Source of the DNA: Rhizobium sp. 18055
GTDB lineage: Bacteria > Pseudomonadota > Alphaproteobacteria > Rhizobiales > Rhizobiaceae
Direction of reading: 5' to 3'
Assembly: GCF_902706285.1 (NCBI RefSeq)
Contig: NZ_CACSKD010000009.1
Coordinates: 1-64,000, forward strand
DNA length: 64,000 nucleotides
Shown: piece after piece, positions 16,309-24,935 of the stretch
Position numbering within the stretch: position 1 is the stretch's first letter
Layout of the letters: every line of letters begins with the position of its first letter
Position numbers and translations under genes: made by a program
Notes under the pieces: generated by a model
Told to the model about the DNA's origin: nothing
Seen by the model: only the letters and a program-made list of their open reading frames with translations
The model's database searches: none

Positions 16309-17235
16309 CTAAACCGCGCTCGCCATCTCCGCTTCCGCCTTCAGTCCCAGCAGTGCCGCACCGATCAGGCCCGGTTCGACGCGGCATTCGCTGCGCACCA
16401 CCAGCGGGCGGTCGAATTTGCGCAGGATGCGCTGGCGGACGGTCTTGTCGAGTTCCTGCAGGAGTTGCTCGACATTGGAGAGGCCGCCGGCGACGGGGAC
16501 GATGGTGGCACCTGTGATGTTGATGGTCAGCGCCAGGGGAGAGGCGAGGAGGTCGATGTAGACGTCCATGGTGCGGGTTGCCTGTTCCTCGCCGTTCAGC
16601 CACTGATCGATGATCTCCTGGCTGGTGAAATCGAGGTCGTGCAGCGTCTTGTGCAGGCGTTCCATGCCGCGGGCGCCGCCGACGGAATCGACGCAGCCCT
16701 TCTGGCCGCAGCCGCAGGCGTAATGCGGGATTTCGACCGGCGGGTGACCCGCACGCAAAGCAACGATCGGGCCGTGGCCCCATTCGCCGGCAAAGCCACC
16801 TGCCTCGTTGATCAGCCGTCCGTTGGCGATGACGCCGCCGCCGACGCCGGTGCCGAGGATGACGCCAAGCACGATGCGGTGGCCGCGGCCGGCGCCGAGG
16901 CCGGCTTCGGCCATGGCGAAGCAATCGGCATCATTGGCGACCAGCACCGGTATCGCGAGTTCGGCCTCGATATCGGCGGCAAAGGTGCGGCCGTGGATGC
17001 AGGGAATGTTGGCGCAGGTCAGCCGTTGGCTATCGGGATCGACGACACCGGCGATCGAGATGGAAAGCAGCGACGGCCGGCCTCCGGCTTCTGCGATGAA
17101 GGTTCTCAGCGTATCGACGAAGGCACCGAAATCGTCGAGCGGCGTCGGGCGCCGGCCGAGCGGGGTGATGTCGGTTCCGGAAAGGGCGATGCCGCCCTTG
17201 ATGGCCGAGCCGCCGATGTCGAAAGAGATGATCAT
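16309..17235 (-). CDS. ROK family sugar kinase (N-acetylglucosamine kinase-like)
   Basis: Cytoplasmic ROK kinase of 308 residues. The ATP-binding motif DIGGSAIKGG is at 6-15, the catalytic Asp102 lies in NDADCF, EWGH is at 151-154, and the zinc site comprises His171, Cys174, Cys176 and Cys181 in HYACGCGQKGC. There is no N-terminal DNA-binding domain, so it is an enzyme and not a NagC-type repressor. Length and motifs suit N-acetylglucosamine or glucose-type substrates, but specificity is not proved. The ATG at 17235 begins at the conserved MIISFDIGG. Its relation to the adjacent two-component genes, 73 bases upstream, is unclear. Confidence 0.88.
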   Translation of the reverse strand: MIISFDIGGSAIKGGIALSGTDITPLGRRPTPLDDFGAFVDTLRTFIAEAGGRPSLLSISIAGVVDPDSQRLTCANIPCIHGRTFAADIEAELAIPVLVANDADCFAMAEAGLGAGRGHRIVLGVILGTGVGGGVIANGRLINEAGGFAGEWGHGPIVALRAGHPPVEIPHYACGCGQKGCVDSVGGARGMERLHKTLHDLDFTSQEIIDQWLNGEEQATRTMDVYIDLLASPLALTINITGATIVPVAGGLSNVEQLLQELDKTVRQRILRKFDRPLVVRSECRVEPGLIGAALLGLKAEAEMASAV

Positions 17236-17308
17236 TGCTGTTCTGCTTGTTCGAGACGCTCTGCGTCTGCTCGCATCGTTCTCGCCGATTTGCAAGCCAA
17301 AACCATGG

Positions 17309-18643
17309 TCAGGCCGGCAAGGTTAAGCGCGCTTCGAAGCCCGATGTCTCGCCTGAAGCCGGTGACAGAAGCTCGAGTGTGCCGCCCATCTGCGAGACGA
17401 TGCGGTCGGTAATCGCCAGGCCGAGGCCGGAACCCGATGCGCTGGTCTTGCCGCGGCGAAAGCGCTTCTTCAAGCCCGCCATATCGGTCCCGACGACCAG
17501 CGGGCCGCCGTTGACGACGCGCACGATGCCGTGGGGCTCAAGGCTGATATTGACCGGCAGCTCCGGGTCGCCATGAACCAGGGCGTTTTCGATCAGGTTG
17601 CGGGTGATGATGCCAAAGGCATCCATGTCGGCATTGCGCACCAGCGTCGCGTCAGCGGCTGCGGTATAGCGCAGCCGGCCCAGCGAGCGGCTGTCGCGTT
17701 CGTAGTCGGTGACAATCATGTCGAGCACCGGCCGCAGGTCGGTGGCGGTGGCGCTGCCGCCGATGCCGGCTTCGGCGCGGGCCAGTTGCAGCAGCTTTTC
17801 GGCCAGCCGGCCGAGATTGACCAGCGAGGTCTCGATCTGCTGGGCGCGCGCGCGTGTCGGGCCGGGCGGCAATTCTTCGGCCAGGCGCTGCGTCTGCGCC
17901 AATGCGCCGGCGATCGGCGTGCGGAGTTCGTGGGCGCTGTTGGCGGTAAACTCGCGCTCGGCCTCGAGTGCCGATCGCAGCCGCCCGAGCAGCAGGTTGA
18001 CCGAACGGGCGATCGGTTTCAGCTCCTTCGGCAGGCCGGTGCTCTCGACCGTGGCGAGGTTGCCGCCATCCTTGGTGCCGATATCCTGCCGCAGCGTATC
18101 GAGCGGCTTCAGCGCGCGGCCGACGATGAACCAGATGGCGAAGATGCTGGCCGGAATGAGCGCGATCAGCGGGATGAGCAGGGTGACGGCGCTTTCACGC
18201 ACGGCCTCGCGGCGGTTCTTGAAGCGATCGGCAACCTGCAGGAAGAGCGTGCCGTCGGAGGTCTTTTCGGTGTAGATGCGGGCCGTTTCGGTGTCGTGGA
18301 AGCCGGTTTCGAGGGGGGCCGCGAAAGGCTCGGAGGCCGCATCGTTGGAGCGCAGCATCACCTTTCCGCTTGCATCGCGGACCTGGTAGGTCAAGTATTC
18401 GCGGTTGGCGGCCGTGTTCAGCATGGCGATGCCATGCGGATCATTGATCTGGCGCCGGTCCATGTCGTCGAGGATCAGGGCGAGCAGCCGCTCGGTGGTC
18501 TCCTGCTGGGCGCTGTCGAAGATCTCGTCGAACTCGTGCTGCATCACGCGGATGCTGAGGCCGATGGCGACGAGCCAGAAGACGACCATGACGGTGGTCA
18601 GGGCGGCGATCAACGGGCGGGTAATGCTGGGTTCGCGTTTCAT
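17309..18643 (-). CDS. Two-component sensor histidine kinase
   Basis: Inner-membrane sensor kinase of 444 residues: helix at about 12-32, periplasmic sensor about 33-150, helix about 152-174, HAMP linker, then the H-box NSAHELRTPIAG with His238 and an ATPase domain (NLIENALVHG, SGLGLAI). The layout is that of the TctE/QseC group. The ATG at 18643 overlaps the upstream regulator's TGA (ATGA), so the two are made together. The periplasmic ligand is unknown. An open frame extends farther upstream across the regulator gene but is only an out-of-frame continuation. Confidence 0.92.
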   Translation of the reverse strand: MKREPSITRPLIAALTTVMVVFWLVAIGLSIRVMQHEFDEIFDSAQQETTERLLALILDDMDRRQINDPHGIAMLNTAANREYLTYQVRDASGKVMLRSNDAASEPFAAPLETGFHDTETARIYTEKTSDGTLFLQVADRFKNRREAVRESAVTLLIPLIALIPASIFAIWFIVGRALKPLDTLRQDIGTKDGGNLATVESTGLPKELKPIARSVNLLLGRLRSALEAEREFTANSAHELRTPIAGALAQTQRLAEELPPGPTRARAQQIETSLVNLGRLAEKLLQLARAEAGIGGSATATDLRPVLDMIVTDYERDSRSLGRLRYTAAADATLVRNADMDAFGIITRNLIENALVHGDPELPVNISLEPHGIVRVVNGGPLVVGTDMAGLKKRFRRGKTSASGSGLGLAITDRIVSQMGGTLELLSPASGETSGFEARLTLPA

Positions 18644-19299
18644 GGTGATCCAAGTGTGTAGCCGATACCGCGGGCGGTGCGGATCCGTTCCTTGCCGATC
18701 TTCTTGCGCAGGCGGCTGACGTAAACCTCCACCGTGTTGCTCTCGATCTCGGACCCGAAGGCGTATAGCGCCTCTTCGATACGGTCCTTCGAGACGATGG
18801 CGCCAGGGCGTGCGGTCAGGAGATCGAGCACCGCCCATTCGCGGCTGGTGAGGATGACGGCGGCGCCCTCGACGGAGAGCCTGTGCTGCGGCCGGTCGAT
18901 CTGGATGTCGCCGATGTGCAGGATCGGGTGCGGGTTGGCGTCGTAGCGGCGGGCAACCGCCATGATCCGGGCCTCCAGCTCGCCGAGATTGAACGGCTTG
19001 ACGAGATAGTCGTCGGCGCCGGCGTTCAGCCCTTCGATGCGGTCGGAGATCTGGTCGCGGGCGGTCAGGATGATGACAGGCGTGCGAATGTCGCGGGCGC
19101 GGATGCGGCGGAGAAAATCGACGCCGCTGCCATCCGGAAGCTGGAGGTCGAGCAGGATCAGGCCGTATTCGACCGGGCCGGAGGCAGCGTCCGCGTCGGC
19201 CAGGTTCTTGACCCAATCGACGGCATGATGGGACGCGGCAACGTGATCGCGCACGGCCTCGCCAATCATCCTGTCGTCTTCAACCAGCAGAATCCGCAC
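18640..19299 (-). CDS. OmpR-family response regulator
   Basis: A 219-residue regulator: receiver domain (1-115) with acidic pocket Glu7-Asp8-Asp9, phosphoacceptor Asp51 (LLDLQLPDG) and the conserved Lys in LVKPF; then a winged-helix DNA-binding domain (about 125-217) ending in ESNTVEVYVSRLRKK and RGIGYTL. It is the first gene of a two-gene unit with the sensor kinase, resembling TctD/QseB. Likely targets could include neighbouring genes or a tricarboxylate-type or other transporter elsewhere; none is indicated in this window. Confidence 0.93.
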   Translation of the reverse strand: MRILLVEDDRMIGEAVRDHVAASHHAVDWVKNLADADAASGPVEYGLILLDLQLPDGSGVDFLRRIRARDIRTPVIILTARDQISDRIEGLNAGADDYLVKPFNLGELEARIMAVARRYDANPHPILHIGDIQIDRPQHRLSVEGAAVILTSREWAVLDLLTARPGAIVSKDRIEEALYAFGSEIESNTVEVYVSRLRKKIGKERIRTARGIGYTLGSP

Positions 19300-19547
19300 G
19301 ATTTATCCTCTCGGCACAGTTAGCGTGCCGTTCGATCTCAGGTCAAGCAAGGCATTGCGGGCAAAGATGGCGGGGCGATGGCGAAGGTTTCAGAGACGCG
19401 GTCTACAAGCGCCGGCGCTAAAATAGATTGTGCAATTTCTCAATGCACTCGACATTTGCCCGAATTTTGTTTTGATCTGGCGCGAACATAGTTGCAACGA
19501 GATGCTTGCCGGCGAAATCCGGTCCAGTCCCGCGCGGTGGATATTCG

Positions 19548-20501
19548 ATGGTGAAACGATCCGAAACCTCAGCCCGTCTCGACGATGCAGCCCGCGCCGG
19601 CTGGCTCTATTACGTCGCCGGGCGAACGCAGGATGAAATCGCAGCGTCGATGGGCATTTCTCGCCAGTCGGCGCAGCGGCTGGTGTCGCTTGCGGTTGCC
19701 GAGCGGCTGATCAAGGTGCGGCTCGACCACCCGATCGCCGCCTGTCTCGAACTCGCCGATGCGGTGCAGAAAAAATATGGCCTGCGGCAGGTGGATGTGG
19801 TGCCAAGCGATCCAGGGGCGGGCGCCGCGACCGTCGGCATTGCGGAAGCGGCCGCAGCCGAGATCGAACGCTGGCTGAAGAAGCCTGATCCGATCGTGCT
19901 GGCCGTCGGTACAGGGCGAACGCTGAAAGCCGCCGTCGATCAGCTGCCGGCGATCGAGTGCATCAACCATCGCATCGTATCGTTGACCGGCAACATCGCG
20001 CCGGACGGATCGGCTGCCTATTACAACGTAATCTTCAGCATGGCCGATGCGGTCAAGGCGCGGCATTTTCCGATGCCGCTGCCGGTGCTCGTCACTTCTG
20101 CCGAGGAGCGCGAGACGCTGCACGCGCAGCAGCTGGTGCGCGCGACGCTCGACATGAGCGCGCAGGCCGATGTCACCTTCGTCGGTATCGGCGAGCTCGG
20201 CATCGATGGGCCGCTCTGCCTCGACGGGTTCCTGGAGAAGGACGAGATGATGGAGCTGATGCGCAACGGCGCTGTTGGCGAGATCTGCGGCTGGGTGTTC
20301 GACAGTGAGGGCAAGCTGCTCGACAACCCGATCAACGAGCGCGTTGCATCCGCGCCGATCCCGTCGCGCGATTCGTCGGTGGTGATCGGCATCGGCAAGG
20401 GAAAGCGCAAGATGAAGGCGATCAAGGCGGCGGTGACTGGTCATCAGATCAATGGTCTGATCACCGATGAAGAGGTTGCCGAGTATTTGCTCAAGGCGTG
20501 A
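19548..20501 (+). CDS. SorC/DeoR-type sugar-binding transcriptional regulator
   Basis: A 317-residue SorC-family regulator: N-terminal helix-turn-helix (about 10-55, YYVAGRTQDEIAASMGISRQSAQRL) and C-terminal sugar-phosphate-type effector domain (60-315) with VLAVGTGRTLKAAV. It lies directly upstream of, and co-directional with, the polyol transporter and dehydrogenase genes and most likely controls them in response to a polyol or ketose phosphate. The ATG at 19548 is preferred over a TTG at 19506 because homology to the family begins just after it. Confidence 0.9.
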   Translation: MVKRSETSARLDDAARAGWLYYVAGRTQDEIAASMGISRQSAQRLVSLAVAERLIKVRLDHPIAACLELADAVQKKYGLRQVDVVPSDPGAGAATVGIAEAAAAEIERWLKKPDPIVLAVGTGRTLKAAVDQLPAIECINHRIVSLTGNIAPDGSAAYYNVIFSMADAVKARHFPMPLPVLVTSAEERETLHAQQLVRATLDMSAQADVTFVGIGELGIDGPLCLDGFLEKDEMMELMRNGAVGEICGWVFDSEGKLLDNPINERVASAPIPSRDSSVVIGIGKGKRKMKAIKAAVTGHQINGLITDEEVAEYLLKA

Positions 20502-20570
20502 GCAAAAATTTATTCCCATTGAAATCAATTGGCTAACCACTCGTTTCGCGGTTGCAGCAACGATTGATGA

Positions 20571-20599
20571 TTGACATTTTCTGCGCGGCGGTGAGTAAT
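20571..20599 (+). promoter_or_regulatory. Probable promoter of the polyol operon
   Basis: TTGACA at 20571-20576, 17 bases, then AGTAAT at 20594-20599 (four of six to TATAAT), 50 bases before the binding-protein ATG. The 147-base gap between the regulator and transporter genes also holds GAGC(N9)GCTC at 20606-20622, a possible operator half-site pair. Confidence 0.5.
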
Positions 20600-20648
20600 T
20601 GCCCATGAGCAAAGCGAATGCTCGCTAACATCTTCTGGGAGGAAGATC

Positions 20649-21962
20649 ATGACATTTAAAACTTTTCTGCTGGGCGCCTGCTCGGCGCTGGCGTTCGCCG
20701 GCATGGCTTCGGCCGAAACGCTGACGATCGCAACCGTTAACAACGGCGACATGGTCCGCATGCAGAAGCTGACGGACGACTTCAAGACCAAGAACCCCGG
20801 CATCGACCTCGAATGGGTCACGCTCGAAGAAAACGTGCTTCGCCAGAAGGTCACGACCGATATCGCGACCAAGGGCGGCCAGTACGACGTTCTGACGATC
20901 GGCAACTACGAAGTTCCGATCTGGGCAAAGCAGGGCTGGCTCCTGCCGCTCGACACACTGGGCGAAAAATACGACACCAAGGACCTGCTGCCTGCGATCG
21001 GCGCTGCGCTGACCGTCGACAACAAGCTCTACGCGGTGCCTTTCTACGGCGAAAGCGCGATGATCATGTATCGCACCGACCTGTTCGAAAAGGCCGGTCT
21101 GAAGATGCCTGAGAACCCGACCTGGGACTTCATTGCCGATGCGGCACGGAAGATCACCGACAAGGACAAGGAAATCTACGGCATGTGCCTTCGCGGCAAG
21201 GCCGGCTGGGGTGAGAACATGGCGTTCCTCACCGCGCTCGACAACTCGTTCGGCGGCCGCTGGTTCGATGAAAACTGGAAGCCCCAGTTCGATTCGCCCG
21301 AGTGGAAGGACGCTCTCAACTTCTACGTCAACCTGATGAAGGATGCCGGCCCTCCCGGTGCCTCCTCGAACGGCTTCAACGAAAACCTGGCGCTCTTCCA
21401 GACCGGCAAGTGCGGCATGTGGATCGACGCAACGGTTGCTGCCTCGTTCGTGTCCAACCCGAAGGACTCCACCGTTGCCGACAAGGTCGGTTACGCGCTG
21501 TTCCCGACCAAGGGCGACATGACCAACCATGGCAACTGGCTGTGGTCCTGGAACCTTGCCATTCCGGCGACGTCCACCAAGGCTGAAGCCGCACAGAAGT
21601 TCGTCGCCTGGGCGACCGACAAGGCTTACGGCGAACTGGTCGCCGGCAAGGAAGGCTGGGCCAACGTTCCTCCGGGCACGCGCACCTCGCTCTACGAAAA
21701 TGCCGATTACCAGAAGGCCGCTCCGTTCGCCGCCAAGACGCTCGATGCGATGAAGGCAGCCGACACGCAGAAGCCAACCGTCAAGCCGGTCCCCTACACG
21801 GGTGGCCAGTTCGTGGCGATCCCTGAATTCCAGGGCATCGGTACGGCCGTCGGCCAGCAGTTCTCGGCAGCCCTTGCCGGCCAGCTGAGTGTCGATCAGG
21901 CGCTGCAGAGCGCGCAGCAACTGACGACCCGCGAAATGACGAAGGCTGGTTACATCAAGTAA
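20649..21962 (+). CDS. smoE: Sorbitol/mannitol-type ABC substrate-binding protein
   Basis: Periplasmic sugar-binding protein of 437 residues in the family-1 extracellular solute-binding group. The signal peptide ends at ASA-ET (about residue 22). Sequence style (NNGDMVRMQKLTDDFK, GQYDVLTIGNYEVPIW) matches SmoE-type polyol receptors. GGGAGGAAG precedes the ATG. Codon usage is markedly biased to C-ending codons, as expected for the most abundant product of an ABC operon. The specific polyol (mannitol, sorbitol or arabinitol) is inferred from the downstream dehydrogenase. Confidence 0.9.
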   Translation: MTFKTFLLGACSALAFAGMASAETLTIATVNNGDMVRMQKLTDDFKTKNPGIDLEWVTLEENVLRQKVTTDIATKGGQYDVLTIGNYEVPIWAKQGWLLPLDTLGEKYDTKDLLPAIGAALTVDNKLYAVPFYGESAMIMYRTDLFEKAGLKMPENPTWDFIADAARKITDKDKEIYGMCLRGKAGWGENMAFLTALDNSFGGRWFDENWKPQFDSPEWKDALNFYVNLMKDAGPPGASSNGFNENLALFQTGKCGMWIDATVAASFVSNPKDSTVADKVGYALFPTKGDMTNHGNWLWSWNLAIPATSTKAEAAQKFVAWATDKAYGELVAGKEGWANVPPGTRTSLYENADYQKAAPFAAKTLDAMKAADTQKPTVKPVPYTGGQFVAIPEFQGIGTAVGQQFSAALAGQLSVDQALQSAQQLTTREMTKAGYIK

Positions 21963-21979
21963 ACCTCCTGAGACATGCG

Positions 21980-22044
21980 GGGTGCCTGGCATTCCGCACC
22001 CCTAGGCCGCCGAATTGCCCGAACTGCATCGGCGGCCTTTTTTT
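21980..22044 (+). terminator. Double hairpin between binding-protein and permease genes
   Basis: First stem GGGGTGC (21980-21986) / GCACCCC (21997-22003); second stem AGGCCGCCG (22005-22013) / CGGCGGCCT (22030-22038) running into seven Ts. It looks like a partial intrinsic terminator inside the operon. Such structures stabilise the upstream message and let the receptor be made in excess over the permeases. Confidence 0.75.
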
Positions 22045-22090
22045 CCCCAAAGGCCTTGCAGCCATCCGCTTTCAGAAAAGACGGTGAACC

Positions 22091-22963
22091 ATGGCAACGT
22101 TACACACCCGCTCCGCTGCGCGCATGATGATGGCACCTTCCGTGCTGCTTCTCTTCGCCTGGATGATCGTCCCGCTTGTCATGACGATCTACTTCTCGTT
22201 CATCGACTACAATCTGCTGATGCCGAGCGACAACCGGTTCGTCGGCTTCCTCAATTATCGCTTCTTCCTGACAGATCCGGCCTTCTTCGACGCGTTGGTG
22301 AATACGCTCGTGCTGGTGCTCAGCGTTCTGGTTATCACCATCGTCGGCGGTATCGCGCTGGCGCTTCTGCTCGACCAGCCGATGTTCGGCCAGGGGATCG
22401 TGCGCATCCTTGTGATCGCGCCCTTCTTCATCATGCCGACGGTGGCAGCGCTGGTGTGGAAGAACATGTTCATGAACCCGGTCAACGGGTTGTTCGCCTA
22501 CATCGCCAAGCTGTTCGGGCTGCAGCCGCTTGACTGGCTCGCCAATGCGCCGCTGTTTTCGATCATCCTGATCGTTGCCTGGCAGTGGCTGCCGTTTGCA
22601 ACGCTGATCCTGCTCACCGCGCTTCAGTCGCTGTCGGAAGAGCAGCGGGAAGCGGCAGAAATGGACGGGGCGGGTTTCTTTTCGCAGTTCGTCTACATCA
22701 CGCTGCCGCACATGGCGCGCGCCATCACCGTGGTTATCCTGATCGAGACGATCTTCCTGCTGTCGGTGTTTGCCGAAATCCTCGTAACCACCAATGGCGG
22801 TCCGGGAACCAGCAGCACCAATCTCACCTATCTCGTCTACAACAGGGCACTGCTGCAGTTCGACATCGGTGGCGCATCTGCCGGCGGTATCATCGCGGTC
22901 ATCCTCGCCAACATCGTTGCTATCTTCCTCGTCCGCATCGTCGGCAAGAACCTGGAGGCTTGA
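22091..22963 (+). CDS. smoF: ABC sugar/polyol permease, MalF-like subunit
   Basis: Inner-membrane permease of 290 residues with six predicted helices. The cytoplasmic EAA loop that docks the ATPase reads EEQREAAEMDGAGFFSQFVYITLP (conserved EAA-x3-G), about 190-212. The N terminus RSAARMMMAPSVLLLFAWMIVPL is typical of the MalF/UgpA type. It follows the hairpin pair after the binding protein and is separated from the next permease by one base, so it is translated as part of the same transport operon. Confidence 0.92.
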   Translation: MATLHTRSAARMMMAPSVLLLFAWMIVPLVMTIYFSFIDYNLLMPSDNRFVGFLNYRFFLTDPAFFDALVNTLVLVLSVLVITIVGGIALALLLDQPMFGQGIVRILVIAPFFIMPTVAALVWKNMFMNPVNGLFAYIAKLFGLQPLDWLANAPLFSIILIVAWQWLPFATLILLTALQSLSEEQREAAEMDGAGFFSQFVYITLPHMARAITVVILIETIFLLSVFAEILVTTNGGPGTSSTNLTYLVYNRALLQFDIGGASAGGIIAVILANIVAIFLVRIVGKNLEA

Positions 22964-22964
22964 G

Positions 22965-23795
22965 ATGGCTAGAAAAATCACCACCCAGCGCAAGGTCGTG
23001 GTCACGGCCATCGCCTGGACCATCGGCATCATCATCTTCTTCCCGATCCTGTGGACGTTTCTGACGAGCTTCAAGTCGGAAGCCGATGCGATCGCCTCGC
23101 CGCCGCAGTTCCTGTTCTTCCACTGGACGACCGAGAACTATCTGGAGGTGCAGAGCCGTTCGAACTACTTCAGCCACTTCATGAACTCGGTGATCATCTC
23201 GTTCGGCTCGACGCTGCTCGGTCTGCTCATCGCCGTTCCGTCCGCCTGGGCGATGGCGTTTTCGCCGACCAAGCGGACCAAGGACATCCTGATGTGGATG
23301 CTGTCGACGAAGATGATGCCGGCCGTCGGCGCGCTGATCCCGATCTACCTGATGTTCCGCAATACCGGCCTGCTCGACAGCCGCCTCGGCCTCGTCTTCG
23401 TGCTGATGCTGATCAACCTGCCGATCATCATCTGGATGCTCTACACCTACTTCAAGGAAATCCCCGGCGAGATTCTCGAGGCAGCGCGCATGGATGGTGC
23501 TTCGCTGATGAAGGAGATCGTCTACGTGCTGACGCCAATGGCGGTGCCCGGCATCGCTTCGACGCTGCTTCTCAACATCATCCTGTCCTGGAACGAAGCC
23601 TTCTGGACGCTCAACCTGACGGCCTCGAAAGCGGCGCCGTTGACGGCGTTCATCGCGTCCTATTCCAGTCCGGAAGGACTTTTCTACGCCAAGCTTTCGG
23701 CAGCATCGACCATGGCAATTGCCCCGATCCTGATCCTCGGCTGGTTCAGCCAAAAACAACTCGTCCGTGGCCTGACCTTCGGCGCGGTGAAATAA
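22965..23795 (+). CDS. smoG: ABC sugar/polyol permease, MalG-like subunit
   Basis: Second permease subunit, 276 residues, six helices. The EAA loop is EAARMDGASLMKEIVYVLTPMA (about 180-202). The ATG at 22965 comes one base after the stop of the first permease and has GGAGG within that gene's last codons, favouring coupled translation. An in-frame opening farther upstream lies inside the previous gene and is rejected. With the other permease it forms the heterodimeric channel. Confidence 0.92.
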   Translation: MARKITTQRKVVVTAIAWTIGIIIFFPILWTFLTSFKSEADAIASPPQFLFFHWTTENYLEVQSRSNYFSHFMNSVIISFGSTLLGLLIAVPSAWAMAFSPTKRTKDILMWMLSTKMMPAVGALIPIYLMFRNTGLLDSRLGLVFVLMLINLPIIIWMLYTYFKEIPGEILEAARMDGASLMKEIVYVLTPMAVPGIASTLLLNIILSWNEAFWTLNLTASKAAPLTAFIASYSSPEGLFYAKLSAASTMAIAPILILGWFSQKQLVRGLTFGAVK

Positions 23796-23813
23796 GAATT
23801 AAGGGAGAGAAAC

Positions 23814-24812
23814 ATGGGCAGCATTACCCTTCAGAAAGTTTCGAAGGTCTTCGGCGAAGCCAAGGTCATCCCTTCGATCGACCTCGAAATCAAGAACGGC
23901 GAATTCGTCGTCTTCGTCGGCCCGTCGGGCTGTGGCAAGTCCACATTGCTCCGGCTGATCGCGGGCCTTGAGGACGTCACATCCGGTAAGGTGATCATCG
24001 ACGGCAAGGATGCCACCGACAGCGCACCGTCCGAACGCCGGCTTGCCATGGTGTTCCAGTCCTACGCGCTCTATCCACATATGAGCGTGCGCAGCAACAT
24101 CGCCTTTCCGCTGAAGATGGCGGGCATGCCGAAGGCCGAGATCGACAAGAAGGTGTCGGATGCGGCACGCGTGCTGAACCTCACCGATTATCTCGACCGC
24201 AAGCCGCGCATGCTGTCGGGCGGCCAGCGCCAGCGCGTTGCCATCGGCCGCGCCATCGTGCGCCAGCCGTCGGCCTTCCTGTTCGACGAACCCCTGTCGA
24301 ACCTCGATGCCGCGCTGCGCGTCAACATGCGCCTCGAGATCAGCGAGTTGCACCAGCAGCTGAAGACGACGATGATCTACGTCACCCACGACCAGGTGGA
24401 AGCCATGACCATGGCCGACAAGATCGTCGTGCTCAATCGCGGCAATATCGAGCAGGTCGGCTCGCCGCTGGAGCTCTACAGCAAGCCGCGCAACCTGTTC
24501 GTCGCCGGCTTCATCGGCTCACCGAAGATGAACCTGATCACCGGCCAGAATGCGGCGGCGCAGAATGCCCACACCATCGGCGTTCGCCCCGAGCATATGC
24601 AGCTTTCGATGGAGAGCGGCGAATGGAAGGGCAGGGTCGTGGTGGCCGAGCATCTCGGCTCCGACACCTTCCTGCATGTCGATGTCGAGGGCATCGGCCA
24701 GATGACGGCGCGCGGCGACGGCAACTTCCCGGCCAAGGCCGGCGACACCGTTTACCTGACGCCGGACAAGACGCGCATTCACAAGTTCGGCCAGGACGGC
24801 CTCGCCATCTGA
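23814..24812 (+). CDS. smoK: ABC transporter ATP-binding protein, MalK/UgpC type
   Basis: A 332-residue ATPase that powers the polyol importer. Walker [10 protein letters not shown] is at about 37-45, the signature LSGGQRQR near 135, Walker [12 protein letters not shown] near 155, and the switch His in VTHDQVEA near 190. The C-terminal TOBE regulatory domain (about 235-330) contains GVRPEHM. AAGGGAGAGAAAC lies upstream of the ATG. It is the last transport gene before the dehydrogenase. Confidence 0.93.
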   Translation: MGSITLQKVSKVFGEAKVIPSIDLEIKNGEFVVFVGPSGCGKSTLLRLIAGLEDVTSGKVIIDGKDATDSAPSERRLAMVFQSYALYPHMSVRSNIAFPLKMAGMPKAEIDKKVSDAARVLNLTDYLDRKPRMLSGGQRQRVAIGRAIVRQPSAFLFDEPLSNLDAALRVNMRLEISELHQQLKTTMIYVTHDQVEAMTMADKIVVLNRGNIEQVGSPLELYSKPRNLFVAGFIGSPKMNLITGQNAAAQNAHTIGVRPEHMQLSMESGEWKGRVVVAEHLGSDTFLHVDVEGIGQMTARGDGNFPAKAGDTVYLTPDKTRIHKFGQDGLAI

Positions 24813-24935
24813 GGAGGCTTGCCGGGTTGGGGACAACGGTGCGTGCCGGACAAGGTGCCCGGCGCGCCGACAGTGGGGCCCGATGTGGCCCCCGGGGTCA
24901 CGCGTGGCCCTGAAGACCTTCAAGAGGACTGAGAC

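Noticed and set aside
16309..17235. ROK protein as a NagC-type repressor
   Set aside because: It lacks an N-terminal helix-turn-helix; the ATP motif starts at residue 6.
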